DNA of 64,000 nucleotides from Bacillus sp. B-jedd (GTDB taxonomy: Bacteria; Bacillota; Bacilli; Bacillales; Cytobacillaceae), in assembly GCF_000821085.1 (NCBI RefSeq), contig NZ_CCXR01000001.1:1199001-1263000 (forward strand), in the 5' to 3' direction. Under the pieces are notes generated by a model. That model was given only the letters and a program-made list of their open reading frames with translations. It was not told the DNA's origin and made no database searches. A program made the position numbers and the translations under genes. Each line of letters begins with the position of its first letter. Positions within the stretch are counted from its first letter, which is position 1. Shown piece after piece: positions 34,510-42,359 of this stretch.

Positions 34510-35469
34510 TTGGAAAAGGTCATGGCTGTAAATAATAACAAAATGCCTCTGGATAACAGAAAACAGCTGAAAAGGCCGCTGGGAAAACGAATTAAGGATG
34601 AATGGAAAAAGAACGCGCTCGTCTATCTCATTCTAGTCCCAGTTTTAATTCATTTTGTAATCTTTCAAATTATCCCCTTTGTGTATAGCTTCGTTCTCAC
34701 ATTCATGCATTACCGGGTCATTGGCACTTCAGAATTCGTCGGCTTACGGAACTGGGAGCAATTATTCAATGACAAAATTGCCTGGAAGTCCATCTGGAAC
34801 ACCGTCTTATTTTCCATCTACTATATCATCCCGACAATGGCGCTTGGCTTGATCCTTGCATTGATTTTGAAATCGGGCATCCGCATGACGAAGTTTTTTA
34901 AAGGAGTGTTTTTCCTCCCCGTCGTTACTTCGTTTGTCGTCATCGCCGGTATTTGGGAATGGCTGTTTTCAGGCACGAAATCGGGCTTCGTGAACTATCT
35001 GCTCGGTTTTGTCGGCGTCGATCCCCAGCTGTTTCTTTCGAGTTCATCCCAGGCGCTGCTCGTGCTGGCGGGTTTGAGTATTTTCAAAGTCTCCGGGAGT
35101 ACGATGATTTATTACTTCGCCGGCCTCCAGTCGATTCCGAAGGATATGTATGAAGCAGCCAAAATTGATGGCGCCTCGCCATTAAAAACCTTTTGGATGA
35201 TCACATTCCCATTGTTAAAGCCGATCCATTTCTATGTCTTGATCATTACGACAATTGGATCCTTCCAGATTTTTGATTCCGCATTTCTTTTGACTAACGG
35301 CGGGCCGAACTTCTCGACTAGCACGATTGTCTATTATCTGTATTCGATTGGCTTCACGAATTTGAACTTCAGCTATGCGGCGGTTCTATCTTACGTATTG
35401 TTCGCGATCATCCTGGTTATTTCGTTGATCCAGAGAAAACTGGTCGGGAAAGATCAAGGCATTTATTAA
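34510..35469 (+). CDS. Sugar ABC transporter permease (MalF/UgpA type)
   Basis: A 319-residue permease with six predicted membrane helices. The EAA motif is YEAAKIDGASPLKTFWMITFPLLKP near residue 215. The N-terminus is a ~35-residue basic cytoplasmic stretch. The start is TTG at 34510 behind AAGGTGAT; an ATG at 34522 behind GGAAAAGG is the alternative. It pairs with the next permease and the lipoprotein before it. Confidence 0.94.
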   Translation: MEKVMAVNNNKMPLDNRKQLKRPLGKRIKDEWKKNALVYLILVPVLIHFVIFQIIPFVYSFVLTFMHYRVIGTSEFVGLRNWEQLFNDKIAWKSIWNTVLFSIYYIIPTMALGLILALILKSGIRMTKFFKGVFFLPVVTSFVVIAGIWEWLFSGTKSGFVNYLLGFVGVDPQLFLSSSSQALLVLAGLSIFKVSGSTMIYYFAGLQSIPKDMYEAAKIDGASPLKTFWMITFPLLKPIHFYVLIITTIGSFQIFDSAFLLTNGGPNFSTSTIVYYLYSIGFTNLNFSYAAVLSYVLFAIILVISLIQRKLVGKDQGIY

Positions 35470-35503
35470 TGAGTCAGCGTGAGTGTAAGGGAGATGAACG
35501 AAC

Positions 35504-36310
35504 TTGTTGAAAAAATTTGGAAAGTATTTTGTTATGCTCTTACTGGGGTTTTGCTTTCTCCTGCCCTTTTTAATCATGGTATTCGGGTCGCTGAAAGAAA
35601 CGACTTTCGCTTCGCTTAGTCCGTTATTCTGGCTGCCAACCGACCCATCCCTGAACAATTTTATTTATCTGTTCAGAAACGACAACTTTCTGCGCTGGAT
35701 CTTTAACTCAGTCGTTATCACGGTCATCCCCGTATTTTCACAAATGTTTTTCGCGGGGCTGCTTGGTTACCTTTTTGCGAGGAAGCAGTTTTTTGGCCGC
35801 GAATTCATATTCTGGACATTCATGGCGGTCATCATGATTCCATCTCAGTTATTAATCATTCCAAAGTTCATCATGTTTTCGAAATTTGGCTGGATCAATG
35901 AATACCAGTCACTTATTGTTCCTGAACTTTGGGGGATCATGGGCGTCTTTTTAGTGCGCCAGTTCATGCAGGGCATTCCGATGGAGCTCGATGAGGCAGC
36001 GAGGATGGATGGCGCCGGGGATTTCCAGGTTTTTCGCAAAATTTACATGCCATTGGCGTTTCCGGCCATCGCAACTGTTGGGACATTTTCGTTCGTCAGT
36101 AACTGGAACGACTTGTTCCAGCCGCTTATTTTTATGACTAATGAAAAAATGTTCCCGATCACAGTAGGGCTTGCTTCGACCTTAAATAAAGAGGGGAACT
36201 TCGGCGTTGAAATGGCGGGGGCCACTCTATCGTTTATTCCGACGTTTCTTATCTTCCTGTTCTTCCAGAAGTACTTCACTGAAGGCATCCAGCTGTCAGG
36301 TTTGAAATAA
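35504..36310 (+). CDS. Sugar ABC transporter permease (MalG/UgpE type)
   Basis: A 268-residue permease with six helices and the EAA motif DEAARMDGAGDFQVFRKIYMPLAFP near residue 160. The start is TTG at 35504 or the adjacent TTG at 35507, behind AGGGAGATG. It completes the CUT1 transporter. No ATP-binding gene is in this operon. A Gfo/Idh dehydrogenase follows by 27 bp and is probably co-transcribed. Confidence 0.94.
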   Translation: MLKKFGKYFVMLLLGFCFLLPFLIMVFGSLKETTFASLSPLFWLPTDPSLNNFIYLFRNDNFLRWIFNSVVITVIPVFSQMFFAGLLGYLFARKQFFGREFIFWTFMAVIMIPSQLLIIPKFIMFSKFGWINEYQSLIVPELWGIMGVFLVRQFMQGIPMELDEAARMDGAGDFQVFRKIYMPLAFPAIATVGTFSFVSNWNDLFQPLIFMTNEKMFPITVGLASTLNKEGNFGVEMAGATLSFIPTFLIFLFFQKYFTEGIQLSGLK

Positions 36311-36337
36311 ACACTTCTTTTTCATGGGGGAGAGCAA

Positions 36338-37237
36338 ATGGATGAGTTGAAAATCGGGATGATCGGCCTTGATACGTCCCATGCGTCCGCTTTTGCAAAA
36401 TTACTGAATGATCCGGCCAATCCCAATCATGTCAGGGGCGGGAAGGTTGTGATTGCCTGCCCGGCCGGATCGCTTGATTTCGAGTTGAGCTCCTCGCGGA
36501 TTGGAAAGATTACCAGAGAAGTAGAAAGCTATGGGGTCAGGATGGCGGCCACGATCGAAGAAGTGGCGGAGCAATCTGATTGTATTTTAGTAGAGTCCGT
36601 GGACGGAAGGTCGCATCTGGAGCAGGTAAGAAGATTGGCGGGGTTCAAAAAACCGATTTTTGTTGATAAACCATTGTGTTTATCTTCTGCCGACGCAGTT
36701 GCAATCGCGGAACTATCCGAGCGGTATCAGACGCCAATCATGAGTACTTCGGCTTTAAGATTTGCCGAGCCGCTAAGAAAAGCGTTAGCCATTAAGGACA
36801 GGGGCGAGATTATTGGTGCGGACTGCTTCGGGCCAATGGATATGGTTGATACGCAGCCAGGTTATTTTTGGTATGGAATACATACGATCGAAATGCTCTA
36901 TGCGATATTAGGCGCTGGTGTCAGGCATGTTCGGGCGGATTCCACCCGGGATTCCGACTTGATCGCCGCACAGTGGGAAGACGGCAGGATCGGGACGGCC
37001 AGGGGAAACAGAAATGGCAGCTATGCCTTCGGGGCTGTGATCCATTTTGAAAAAGGGAATGAATTTGTCATCATCGATTCCTCGTCAAAACCGTTTTATG
37101 CGAGCCTGTTGGAGGAAATCATCCTGTTCTTCCGCGGTACCCATGCAGCCGTCCGGCTTGATGAGACACGGGAAATCATCCGCTTTATCGAAGCGGCCAA
37201 TGAAAGCAGGGAGACGGGCAAAAAGGTATCGCTTTAG
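36338..37237 (+). CDS. Gfo/Idh/MocA family oxidoreductase (1)
   Basis: A 299-residue NAD(P)-dependent dehydrogenase-like protein with an N-terminal Rossmann fold (KIGMIGLDTSHASAFAKLL) and the cofactor loop PIFVDKPLCLSS, with DKP in place of the usual EKP. A Gfo/Idh C-terminal beta-sheet domain follows, with WYGIHTIEMLYAILG. The nucleotide motif GLDTSH departs from GxGxxG, so cofactor use is uncertain. It ends the sugar ABC operon and may act on the imported sugar. Confidence 0.88.
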   Translation: MDELKIGMIGLDTSHASAFAKLLNDPANPNHVRGGKVVIACPAGSLDFELSSSRIGKITREVESYGVRMAATIEEVAEQSDCILVESVDGRSHLEQVRRLAGFKKPIFVDKPLCLSSADAVAIAELSERYQTPIMSTSALRFAEPLRKALAIKDRGEIIGADCFGPMDMVDTQPGYFWYGIHTIEMLYAILGAGVRHVRADSTRDSDLIAAQWEDGRIGTARGNRNGSYAFGAVIHFEKGNEFVIIDSSSKPFYASLLEEIILFFRGTHAAVRLDETREIIRFIEAANESRETGKKVSL

Positions 37238-37251
37238 GGAAAAATGAAAAA

Positions 37252-37280
37252 AAAGCGGGTAAGAATAACCCGCCGTTTTA
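37252..37280. terminator. Bidirectional terminator between the ABC operon and the regulator
   Basis: GCGGGT and ACCCGC pair around a 7-nt loop with an A-rich tract before and TTTTA after. It serves two convergent units. Confidence 0.85.
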
Positions 37281-38657
37281 TCAGCCTGCATCGGATTCGT
37301 TCTTTTCATCCTCGTCCAGAATGAAAATGAGCCGGTAAATCCGCCGCGGCCTTCCTTTATAGGTGATTTTTTCTTCGCCGACAATGTCGACGAGGTTCGC
37401 ATCCATCCATTTTAAAAGGATGCGGTGTGCGCTCCTTGTCGTTATATCCAAAGTGGAAGCGAGTTCCTGGGCGGTATAATCGTACTTTTTATGGCGGGCA
37501 ACCCTCGCCATAAGCTTTGTCATATACGCGGCCGACATTCCCGCCTTTTCCGCTTTTTGCAAAAGCTGCGCATCGGTGATTGATAAATCGTATTTTTCAT
37601 ACTGGGTATCTGTGATGATGTCGACCGGTCCGATTACACTTTGGTCTTCACGGACGATATAGCACACGTTTCCGCCCAATTCCTTTGACTGCCGCAATGC
37701 CAATCTCGCATGGCTGCCGGCTTCCGCTGCGGAACGCCCGAATCCGACGCCGATGCTGATCGTGACGCCGAGTTCGCTTTTGGCCGAATTCAGCAATGGA
37801 ATGAATTTATAGCCGCGGGTCTCCCTTTCAAAAATGCCGCGCGTCGTGATGAATGAAAATTCCTCGCCGCCTGAATTGATTAAATGGCCATCAAGCAGTT
37901 TAGTGTAATTCAGCATCATTTGCTGGAACTTTAATTTGAAAAGCTGCACTTCGTGTTCGGTGCTGTACTTTTCAGTCGCTTTATCGAATTTATCAATATC
38001 AATAATCCCAAAGACAATCTGCGACTCTTTGTTTCTCCGGGCTTCCGTGGCGAGCAGGGCTCGTTCCAGGGACACGATCAAATCCTGGTAGGTAGGTGTC
38101 ACCCATTCATTTGGGATGTCCAGTTCCGACAGCCTAAGGGAGACTTCCTGAATGCCAGTGACGGCGATTGAACCAAGTTTTTCGTAGTTGTTCCGATGGA
38201 AGCCGACAATTGCCTCGACAGTGCTTGAGTGGTCATATTGGGGAAATGACTTGAATTCGTAATTGTTTTCGCCAAGGTCATAAAGGACTCTTTGTATGTA
38301 TTTTTCTTCGACCGTATCGATTGAGAAGTAGGGGACATCATATTGGTTTTTTATTAAAAACAAAGAACGGTAGAGACCGGTTCCCATTAGAGGGACATAC
38401 TGGACCGGGATGGCAAAATCAAAAAGATGTTTCGCTTTCAAATACGTTTGAAACTCGGTAAACAATATGACCTCCAATTGATTTAGCAGGTCGATGGTCA
38501 TCTTTGCGGCAATCGTCGATGGCGTTGCATTAATAAAGACAGGACGCAAATTCGGGAAGGATTCAAGCGCTTTCATAACTTCCTTTTCTAAAGCTTTAGG
38601 TGTGACAATGCCAATGATTATCTCGATGCTATGCCCGGTGAATGGTTGAGTTTTCAA
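37281..38657 (-). CDS. GGDEF-like domain / winged-helix transcriptional regulator
   Basis: A ~458-residue one-component regulator. The first ~190 residues are an alpha/beta domain that I cannot assign, possibly a ligand sensor. Residues ~200-340 are a GGDEF-like cyclase fold: IIDIDKFD (metal Asp), an intact GGEEF near residue 263, then TISIGVGFG. Residues ~390-450 are a winged helix (YTAQELASTLDITTRSAHRI, then KGRPRRIYRL). I favour the TTG at 38657 because AGGAG lies 8 bp upstream; the ATG at 38681 falls inside its probable operator. No membrane segment is seen. It lies amid the promoters that carry the 22-bp motif and is the obvious candidate to read it. Confidence 0.85.
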   Translation of the reverse strand: MKTQPFTGHSIEIIIGIVTPKALEKEVMKALESFPNLRPVFINATPSTIAAKMTIDLLNQLEVILFTEFQTYLKAKHLFDFAIPVQYVPLMGTGLYRSLFLIKNQYDVPYFSIDTVEEKYIQRVLYDLGENNYEFKSFPQYDHSSTVEAIVGFHRNNYEKLGSIAVTGIQEVSLRLSELDIPNEWVTPTYQDLIVSLERALLATEARRNKESQIVFGIIDIDKFDKATEKYSTEHEVQLFKLKFQQMMLNYTKLLDGHLINSGGEEFSFITTRGIFERETRGYKFIPLLNSAKSELGVTISIGVGFGRSAAEAGSHARLALRQSKELGGNVCYIVREDQSVIGPVDIITDTQYEKYDLSITDAQLLQKAEKAGMSAAYMTKLMARVARHKKYDYTAQELASTLDITTRSAHRILLKWMDANLVDIVGEEKITYKGRPRRIYRLIFILDEDEKNESDAG

Positions 38658-38673
38658 CTTCTCATCTCCTATA

Positions 38674-38695
38674 AAAGACATATTAAAGAAATGTC
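38674..38695. promoter_or_regulatory. 22-bp regulon motif (site iv) at the regulator start
   Basis: AAAGACA and TGTC(TTT) stand as inverted half-sites with the same overall 22-bp spacing as sites i-iii. The site lies about 20 bp downstream of the regulator's predicted -10 box and 17 bp before its TTG start, which suggests autorepression. Confidence 0.78.
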
Positions 38696-38714
38696 TTTAT
38701 ATCATCTTACTATT

Positions 38715-38743
38715 AGATTAGGGAGAACTTGCAGGATTGTCAA
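38715..38743 (-). promoter_or_regulatory. Sigma-A promoter of the GGDEF-winged-helix regulator
   Basis: On the minus strand a consensus TTGACA and TAATCT are separated by 17 bp. Confidence 0.65.
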
Positions 38744-38778
38744 ACAGTAATTTTGCTTTGTAATAGACATGTGTATTA

Positions 38779-38824
38779 AAAGACCTTTAAGTGACTTGTC
38801 TTTTAAAAAAGCCAATTATAGAAT
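38779..38824 (+). promoter_or_regulatory. 22-bp regulon motif (site iii) with promoter of the glycan operon
   Basis: AAAGACCTTTAAGTGACTTG starts at 38779 and ends in the -35 TTGTCT (38796-38801); TAGAAT (38819-38824) follows after 17 bp. The arms TTAAAAGAC and GTCTTTTAA are perfectly inverted. Copy B of the dispersed element separates this promoter from the first gene at 39166. Confidence 0.78.
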
Positions 38825-38883
38825 TAGGGTGAAAATTAAAACTAAATAGCTTGATTTTAGATTGGTATTCATAGAGAACGTTT

Positions 38884-39075
38884 TAGTTGATCTCCGCTCA
38901 CGGCACTTCGCTTTCCATGGGGCGCCAGTGGAGCCTCCTCGGCGCTCATAGCGCCTGTGGGGTCTCCACTTGCCGCTACATCCCATAGGACAACCGACTT
39001 CCTTGAATGGGCTATGCACGAAGGAAACGCGATAGCGTTTTCGAGGAGTCTACGTGCCTTGCGCTCCAATCAACA
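38884..39075 (-). repeat. Dispersed hairpin element, copy B (about 192 bp)
   Basis: Reverse orientation. It contains the nested GTGGAG/CTCCAC hairpin, the AACGCGATAGCGTT hairpin and GAGGAGTCTACGTGCC. The ends TAGTTGAT and AATCAAC are eroded versions of the TGGTTGAT termini. It lies in the leader of the 39166 operon. Confidence 0.88.
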
Positions 39076-39165
39076 GTATTTGTACTTAACTTGCGTAAGC
39101 ATCATATTCAACCTATTTTTTTCGCTTTTGTAAAAACTAAACTATGAAAATAGCAGGAGGCTAAA

Positions 39166-40182
39166 ATGAAAACGATTGCAGAATTGGAAGATTTCATGAC
39201 GGTTCCCAGTGATGAATTGGTGCAGGATATCCTGCAGCTTGATGGCGATATTATGATTTTGGGTGTAAGCGGGAAAATGGGGCCTACTTTGGCAAAAATG
39301 GCCAAAAGGGCTGTTGAGCTTGCGGGCGTTCCGAAGCGGGTCATTGGCGTGGCCAGGTTTTCGGATCAGAGCCTGGTCGATGAATTAGAGGGAGCCGGTG
39401 TTGAGACTATCAAGGCAGATCTTTTGAAAGAAGAAGACCTCAAGAGCCTTCCTCCTGTGAAAAATATAATTTATATGGCGGGTACGAAGTTCGGTACCGT
39501 TGGCAACGAACACTATACATGGGCGATGAACGCGTATCTTCCGGGCCGGGTGGCAGAGAAGTTCAAGGATTCTCGGATTGTCGCTTTTTCAACCGGGAAT
39601 GTCTACCCGTTTACGGATGTTGTTAGCAACAATTGCACGGAGGATGTTAAGCCGAATCCGGTTGGCGAATATGCCCAATCTTGCCTGGGCAGGGAAAGGA
39701 TCTTTACTTATTTTTCGCAAAAAAACGGAACACCGATGGTCATGTTCAGATTGAACTATGCGATTGACCTCCGCTATGGCGTGCTGCTTGAAATCGCCAA
39801 GCAAGTACATCAAGGACTGCCGATTGATTTGACGATGGGGAATGCGAACGTTATTTGGCAGGGGGATGCCAATGAATATGCAATCCGTTCACTCCTGCAT
39901 GCAAGCTCTCCTCCTAAACTGCTGAATGTGACAGGACCTGAAGTCCTTTCCATCAGATGGCTGGCTCATGAGTTCGGAAAACGAATGAAAAAGGAACCGC
40001 TATTTGTGAATACAGAAAGCCCAACTGCTTTGTTGAATAATGCTTCCCATGCCCATAAGCTGTTCGGCTATCCGCGGGTGACGGTTGAACAAATGGTCGA
40101 TTTAATTGCCGACTGGGTGGTCGGTGACGGGCACACCATTAATAAGCCAACCCACTTTCAGGAAAGAGAGGGTGCCTTTTAA
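39166..40182 (+). CDS. NAD-dependent epimerase/dehydratase (extended SDR)
   Basis: A 338-residue Rossmann protein. The nucleotide site is IMILGVSGKMGPTLAKMA near residue 29. The serine region IVAFSTGNVYPF comes before the YxxxK position, where EYAQSCLGRERI has Tyr but Arg/Leu where the catalytic Lys is expected, so activity may be altered. PPKLLNVTGPEVLSIRWLAHEFG matches NAD-dependent sugar epimerases. AGGAGG precedes the ATG. It heads a plus-strand series up to 47.6 kb and overlaps the next start codon (TAATG). Confidence 0.87.
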   Translation: MKTIAELEDFMTVPSDELVQDILQLDGDIMILGVSGKMGPTLAKMAKRAVELAGVPKRVIGVARFSDQSLVDELEGAGVETIKADLLKEEDLKSLPPVKNIIYMAGTKFGTVGNEHYTWAMNAYLPGRVAEKFKDSRIVAFSTGNVYPFTDVVSNNCTEDVKPNPVGEYAQSCLGRERIFTYFSQKNGTPMVMFRLNYAIDLRYGVLLEIAKQVHQGLPIDLTMGNANVIWQGDANEYAIRSLLHASSPPKLLNVTGPEVLSIRWLAHEFGKRMKKEPLFVNTESPTALLNNASHAHKLFGYPRVTVEQMVDLIADWVVGDGHTINKPTHFQEREGAF

Positions 40183-41237
40183 TGCTGAAGGAAGCTGTAA
40201 AGAAAAAGCTCCACTCCGGTACCGTGATCCCGGCCCATCCGCTTGCGCTGACAGAAGACAGGCAGCTTGACGAAGCGGGCCAGCGCGCCTTGACGCGCTA
40301 TTACATTGATGCCGGGGTTGGCGGGATTGCGGTTGGTGTCCATACGACCCAATTTGAAATTCGCGACCCTGAATTCAATCTTTATAAAAAGGTGCTTTCC
40401 CTTGCAATTGAGGAAACGAAACGGGCGAATGTTCCTGAAGATTTCATTAAAGTGGCGGGGATTTGCGGGCCGACTGAGCAGGCAGTCGAAGAAGCGAAAT
40501 TCTGCGAGGAGCTTGGGTATGACCTTGGACTTTTAAGCATGGGCGGACTGAATGACATGTCCGAGGAGGAGATTCTTGACCGCGCTGAAAAAGTGGCGGA
40601 AGTCATCCCTTTATTCGGATTCTATTTACAGCCAGCGGTGGGCGGAAGGATTTTCTCTTATGACTTCTGGCTGCGCTTTGCTTCCATCCCGAATGTCCAT
40701 GCAATCAAAATCGCCCCGTTTGACCGATATTGTACGATTGATGTCGTCCGCGCGGTTTGCCACTCGCCACGCAATGAAGAAATTGCGCTATACACTGGGA
40801 ATGACGATAACATCATCAACGATTTAGTTACAGCGTACCGATTCAAAGTTGATGGTAATATGGTGGAAAAGCGAATCGTAGGCGGCTTGCTCGGCCATTG
40901 GTCAGTTTGGACGAAAAAAGTGGTCGAGACGTTTAAGGAACTGAAAAAGCTGAAGGATGGTGAGTCGGTTCCCGATGAAATCCTTACGCTTGGCCAGGAG
41001 ATTACCGATGCCAACGCGGCTATTTTCGACTCCCGCCATTCCTTTAAAGGTAGCATTGCCGGAATCAATGAGATACTTGCAAGGCAGGGGTTACTGAAGG
41101 GCAACTGGTGTCTGCTTGACCGGGAAACACTTAGTTCGGGCCAGGCAGAGGAACTTGACCGGATCTACGCCAGCTACCCGCACCTCAATGACGACGATTA
41201 CGTCAAAGCCAACCTTGAAAAATGGTTTGCCAATTAA
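40182..41237 (+). CDS. Dihydrodipicolinate synthase (DapA) family aldolase/lyase
   Basis: A 351-residue class I aldolase-type TIM barrel. Schiff-base chemistry is suggested by HAIKIAPFDRYC (Lys near residue 175) and by the GGIAVGVHTTQFEI loop near residue 45. It is longer than DapA (~290 residues) and embedded among sugar genes, so it is more likely a lyase for a 2-keto-3-deoxy acid or an acylneuraminate-like compound than the lysine enzyme. It shares TAATG with the previous gene and is tightly coupled to it. Confidence 0.9.
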   Translation: MLKEAVKKKLHSGTVIPAHPLALTEDRQLDEAGQRALTRYYIDAGVGGIAVGVHTTQFEIRDPEFNLYKKVLSLAIEETKRANVPEDFIKVAGICGPTEQAVEEAKFCEELGYDLGLLSMGGLNDMSEEEILDRAEKVAEVIPLFGFYLQPAVGGRIFSYDFWLRFASIPNVHAIKIAPFDRYCTIDVVRAVCHSPRNEEIALYTGNDDNIINDLVTAYRFKVDGNMVEKRIVGGLLGHWSVWTKKVVETFKELKKLKDGESVPDEILTLGQEITDANAAIFDSRHSFKGSIAGINEILARQGLLKGNWCLLDRETLSSGQAEELDRIYASYPHLNDDDYVKANLEKWFAN

Positions 41238-41258
41238 GTAACGGAAGAAGGGTTTTTC

Positions 41259-42263
41259 ATGAAACGAATTGTGGCGCATAACAAGAAAGTTGAAATCATA
41301 GAAGATCAAATGCCGACACTGGATGGAAAACCATCATACGTATTAATCAAAACAATGTATTCAGCCATTTCACCTGGAACCGAACTGTCCCTCCTGGCAG
41401 CAAGTGAAAACAAGCAATTCCACCTCGGTTATAGCGCGATGGGAGAAGTGGTGGAATGCGGCAGTGATATCACCGATGTCAAAAAAGGTGATTTGGTTGC
41501 CTGCTACGGAGCCCCCTATGTTCATCATGATGAATACTTGCTAGTCCCGAAAACGTTGTACGCGAAAGTCCCGGATTCGGTCGATCCAAAGGAAGCCGCT
41601 CTTTGTGGACTCGGCGCCATCGCCATCCACGCGCTCCGTATTGCCAACCTGCAATTTGGCGAGACGGCCGTCATTGTCGGCTTAGGCGTGCTCGGCCAGT
41701 TGATCGCCAAAATCGCCAATGCCGCGGCCTATAATGTCATTGCTTATGATCTGAGCAAAAGCCGGGTGGATATGCTCAAGGAAGAAAAGATTACATCCTT
41801 TTCCTCTGTTGAAGACATGGAAGAGGCAATCCACTTGGAAACAAACGGCCAGGGCGCGGATGCAGTTCTATTATGTACCGGCGGAAAACGCTCCCCGCTT
41901 ACACACGAATGCCTGAAATGGATTCGCACGAAAGGAAAGGCTGTCATCGTCGGTGATATCGAACCCGACTTTCCAAGGGATTTAATGTTTGCAAAAGAAG
42001 CGGAGCTGCGCATTTCCCGTGCCGGCGGGCCTGGGCGGTATGACAAAGTGTATGAAAAAGAAGCGATAGATTATCCATATGAATACGTTCGTTGGACAGA
42101 AGGCCGGAATGTCTATGAATATATAAGGCTCCTGAAAGAAAAAAGGGTTGATGTCCGGCCGTTTATAAAGGATATCGTTGATTTTGAAGAGGCGCCGCTG
42201 GAATTCGAGAAACTGTTTGAGAAGGAATCTGCCACTCTTACTAAACTGATCCGCTATCAATAA
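41259..42263 (+). CDS. Zinc-type medium-chain alcohol dehydrogenase-like protein
   Basis: A 334-residue MDR protein with an N-terminal GroES-like fold (YSAISPGTELSLL) and the NAD site AVIVGLGVLGQLIAKIA near residue 130. The catalytic-zinc Cys/His-Glu set of classic alcohol dehydrogenases is not obvious: SPGTELSLL stands where GxC is usual. It resembles the sorbitol-dehydrogenase-like members of sugar loci, and the substrate is unknown. It lies 21 bp after the DapA-like gene. Confidence 0.88.
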   Translation: MKRIVAHNKKVEIIEDQMPTLDGKPSYVLIKTMYSAISPGTELSLLAASENKQFHLGYSAMGEVVECGSDITDVKKGDLVACYGAPYVHHDEYLLVPKTLYAKVPDSVDPKEAALCGLGAIAIHALRIANLQFGETAVIVGLGVLGQLIAKIANAAAYNVIAYDLSKSRVDMLKEEKITSFSSVEDMEEAIHLETNGQGADAVLLCTGGKRSPLTHECLKWIRTKGKAVIVGDIEPDFPRDLMFAKEAELRISRAGGPGRYDKVYEKEAIDYPYEYVRWTEGRNVYEYIRLLKEKRVDVRPFIKDIVDFEEAPLEFEKLFEKESATLTKLIRYQ

Positions 42264-42269
42264 CGATTG

Positions 42270-42320
42270 AGCCTGAACCCTTTTATCTCATCATTTTGCA
42301 GATAAAGGCTTCGGGCTTAA
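42270..42320 (+). other. Intercistronic stem-loop
   Basis: AGCCTGAACCCTTTTATCT and AGATAAAGGCTTCGGGCTT pair imperfectly before the GH20 gene. No T-run follows; it may be an mRNA processing or attenuation hairpin. Confidence 0.45.
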
Positions 42321-42359
42321 GTCCTTGTAGTTAACTGAAAATGAAACGAGGTTACCTAT

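Noticed and set aside
38816-39069. Short minus-strand ORFs of 66-67 codons
   Set aside because: They lie wholly in copy B of the dispersed hairpin element. Similar frames appear in copies A, C and D without ribosome sites.
40182-41237. dapA of lysine biosynthesis
   Set aside because: The protein is about 60 residues longer than DapA and lies in a carbohydrate operon without lysine genes.
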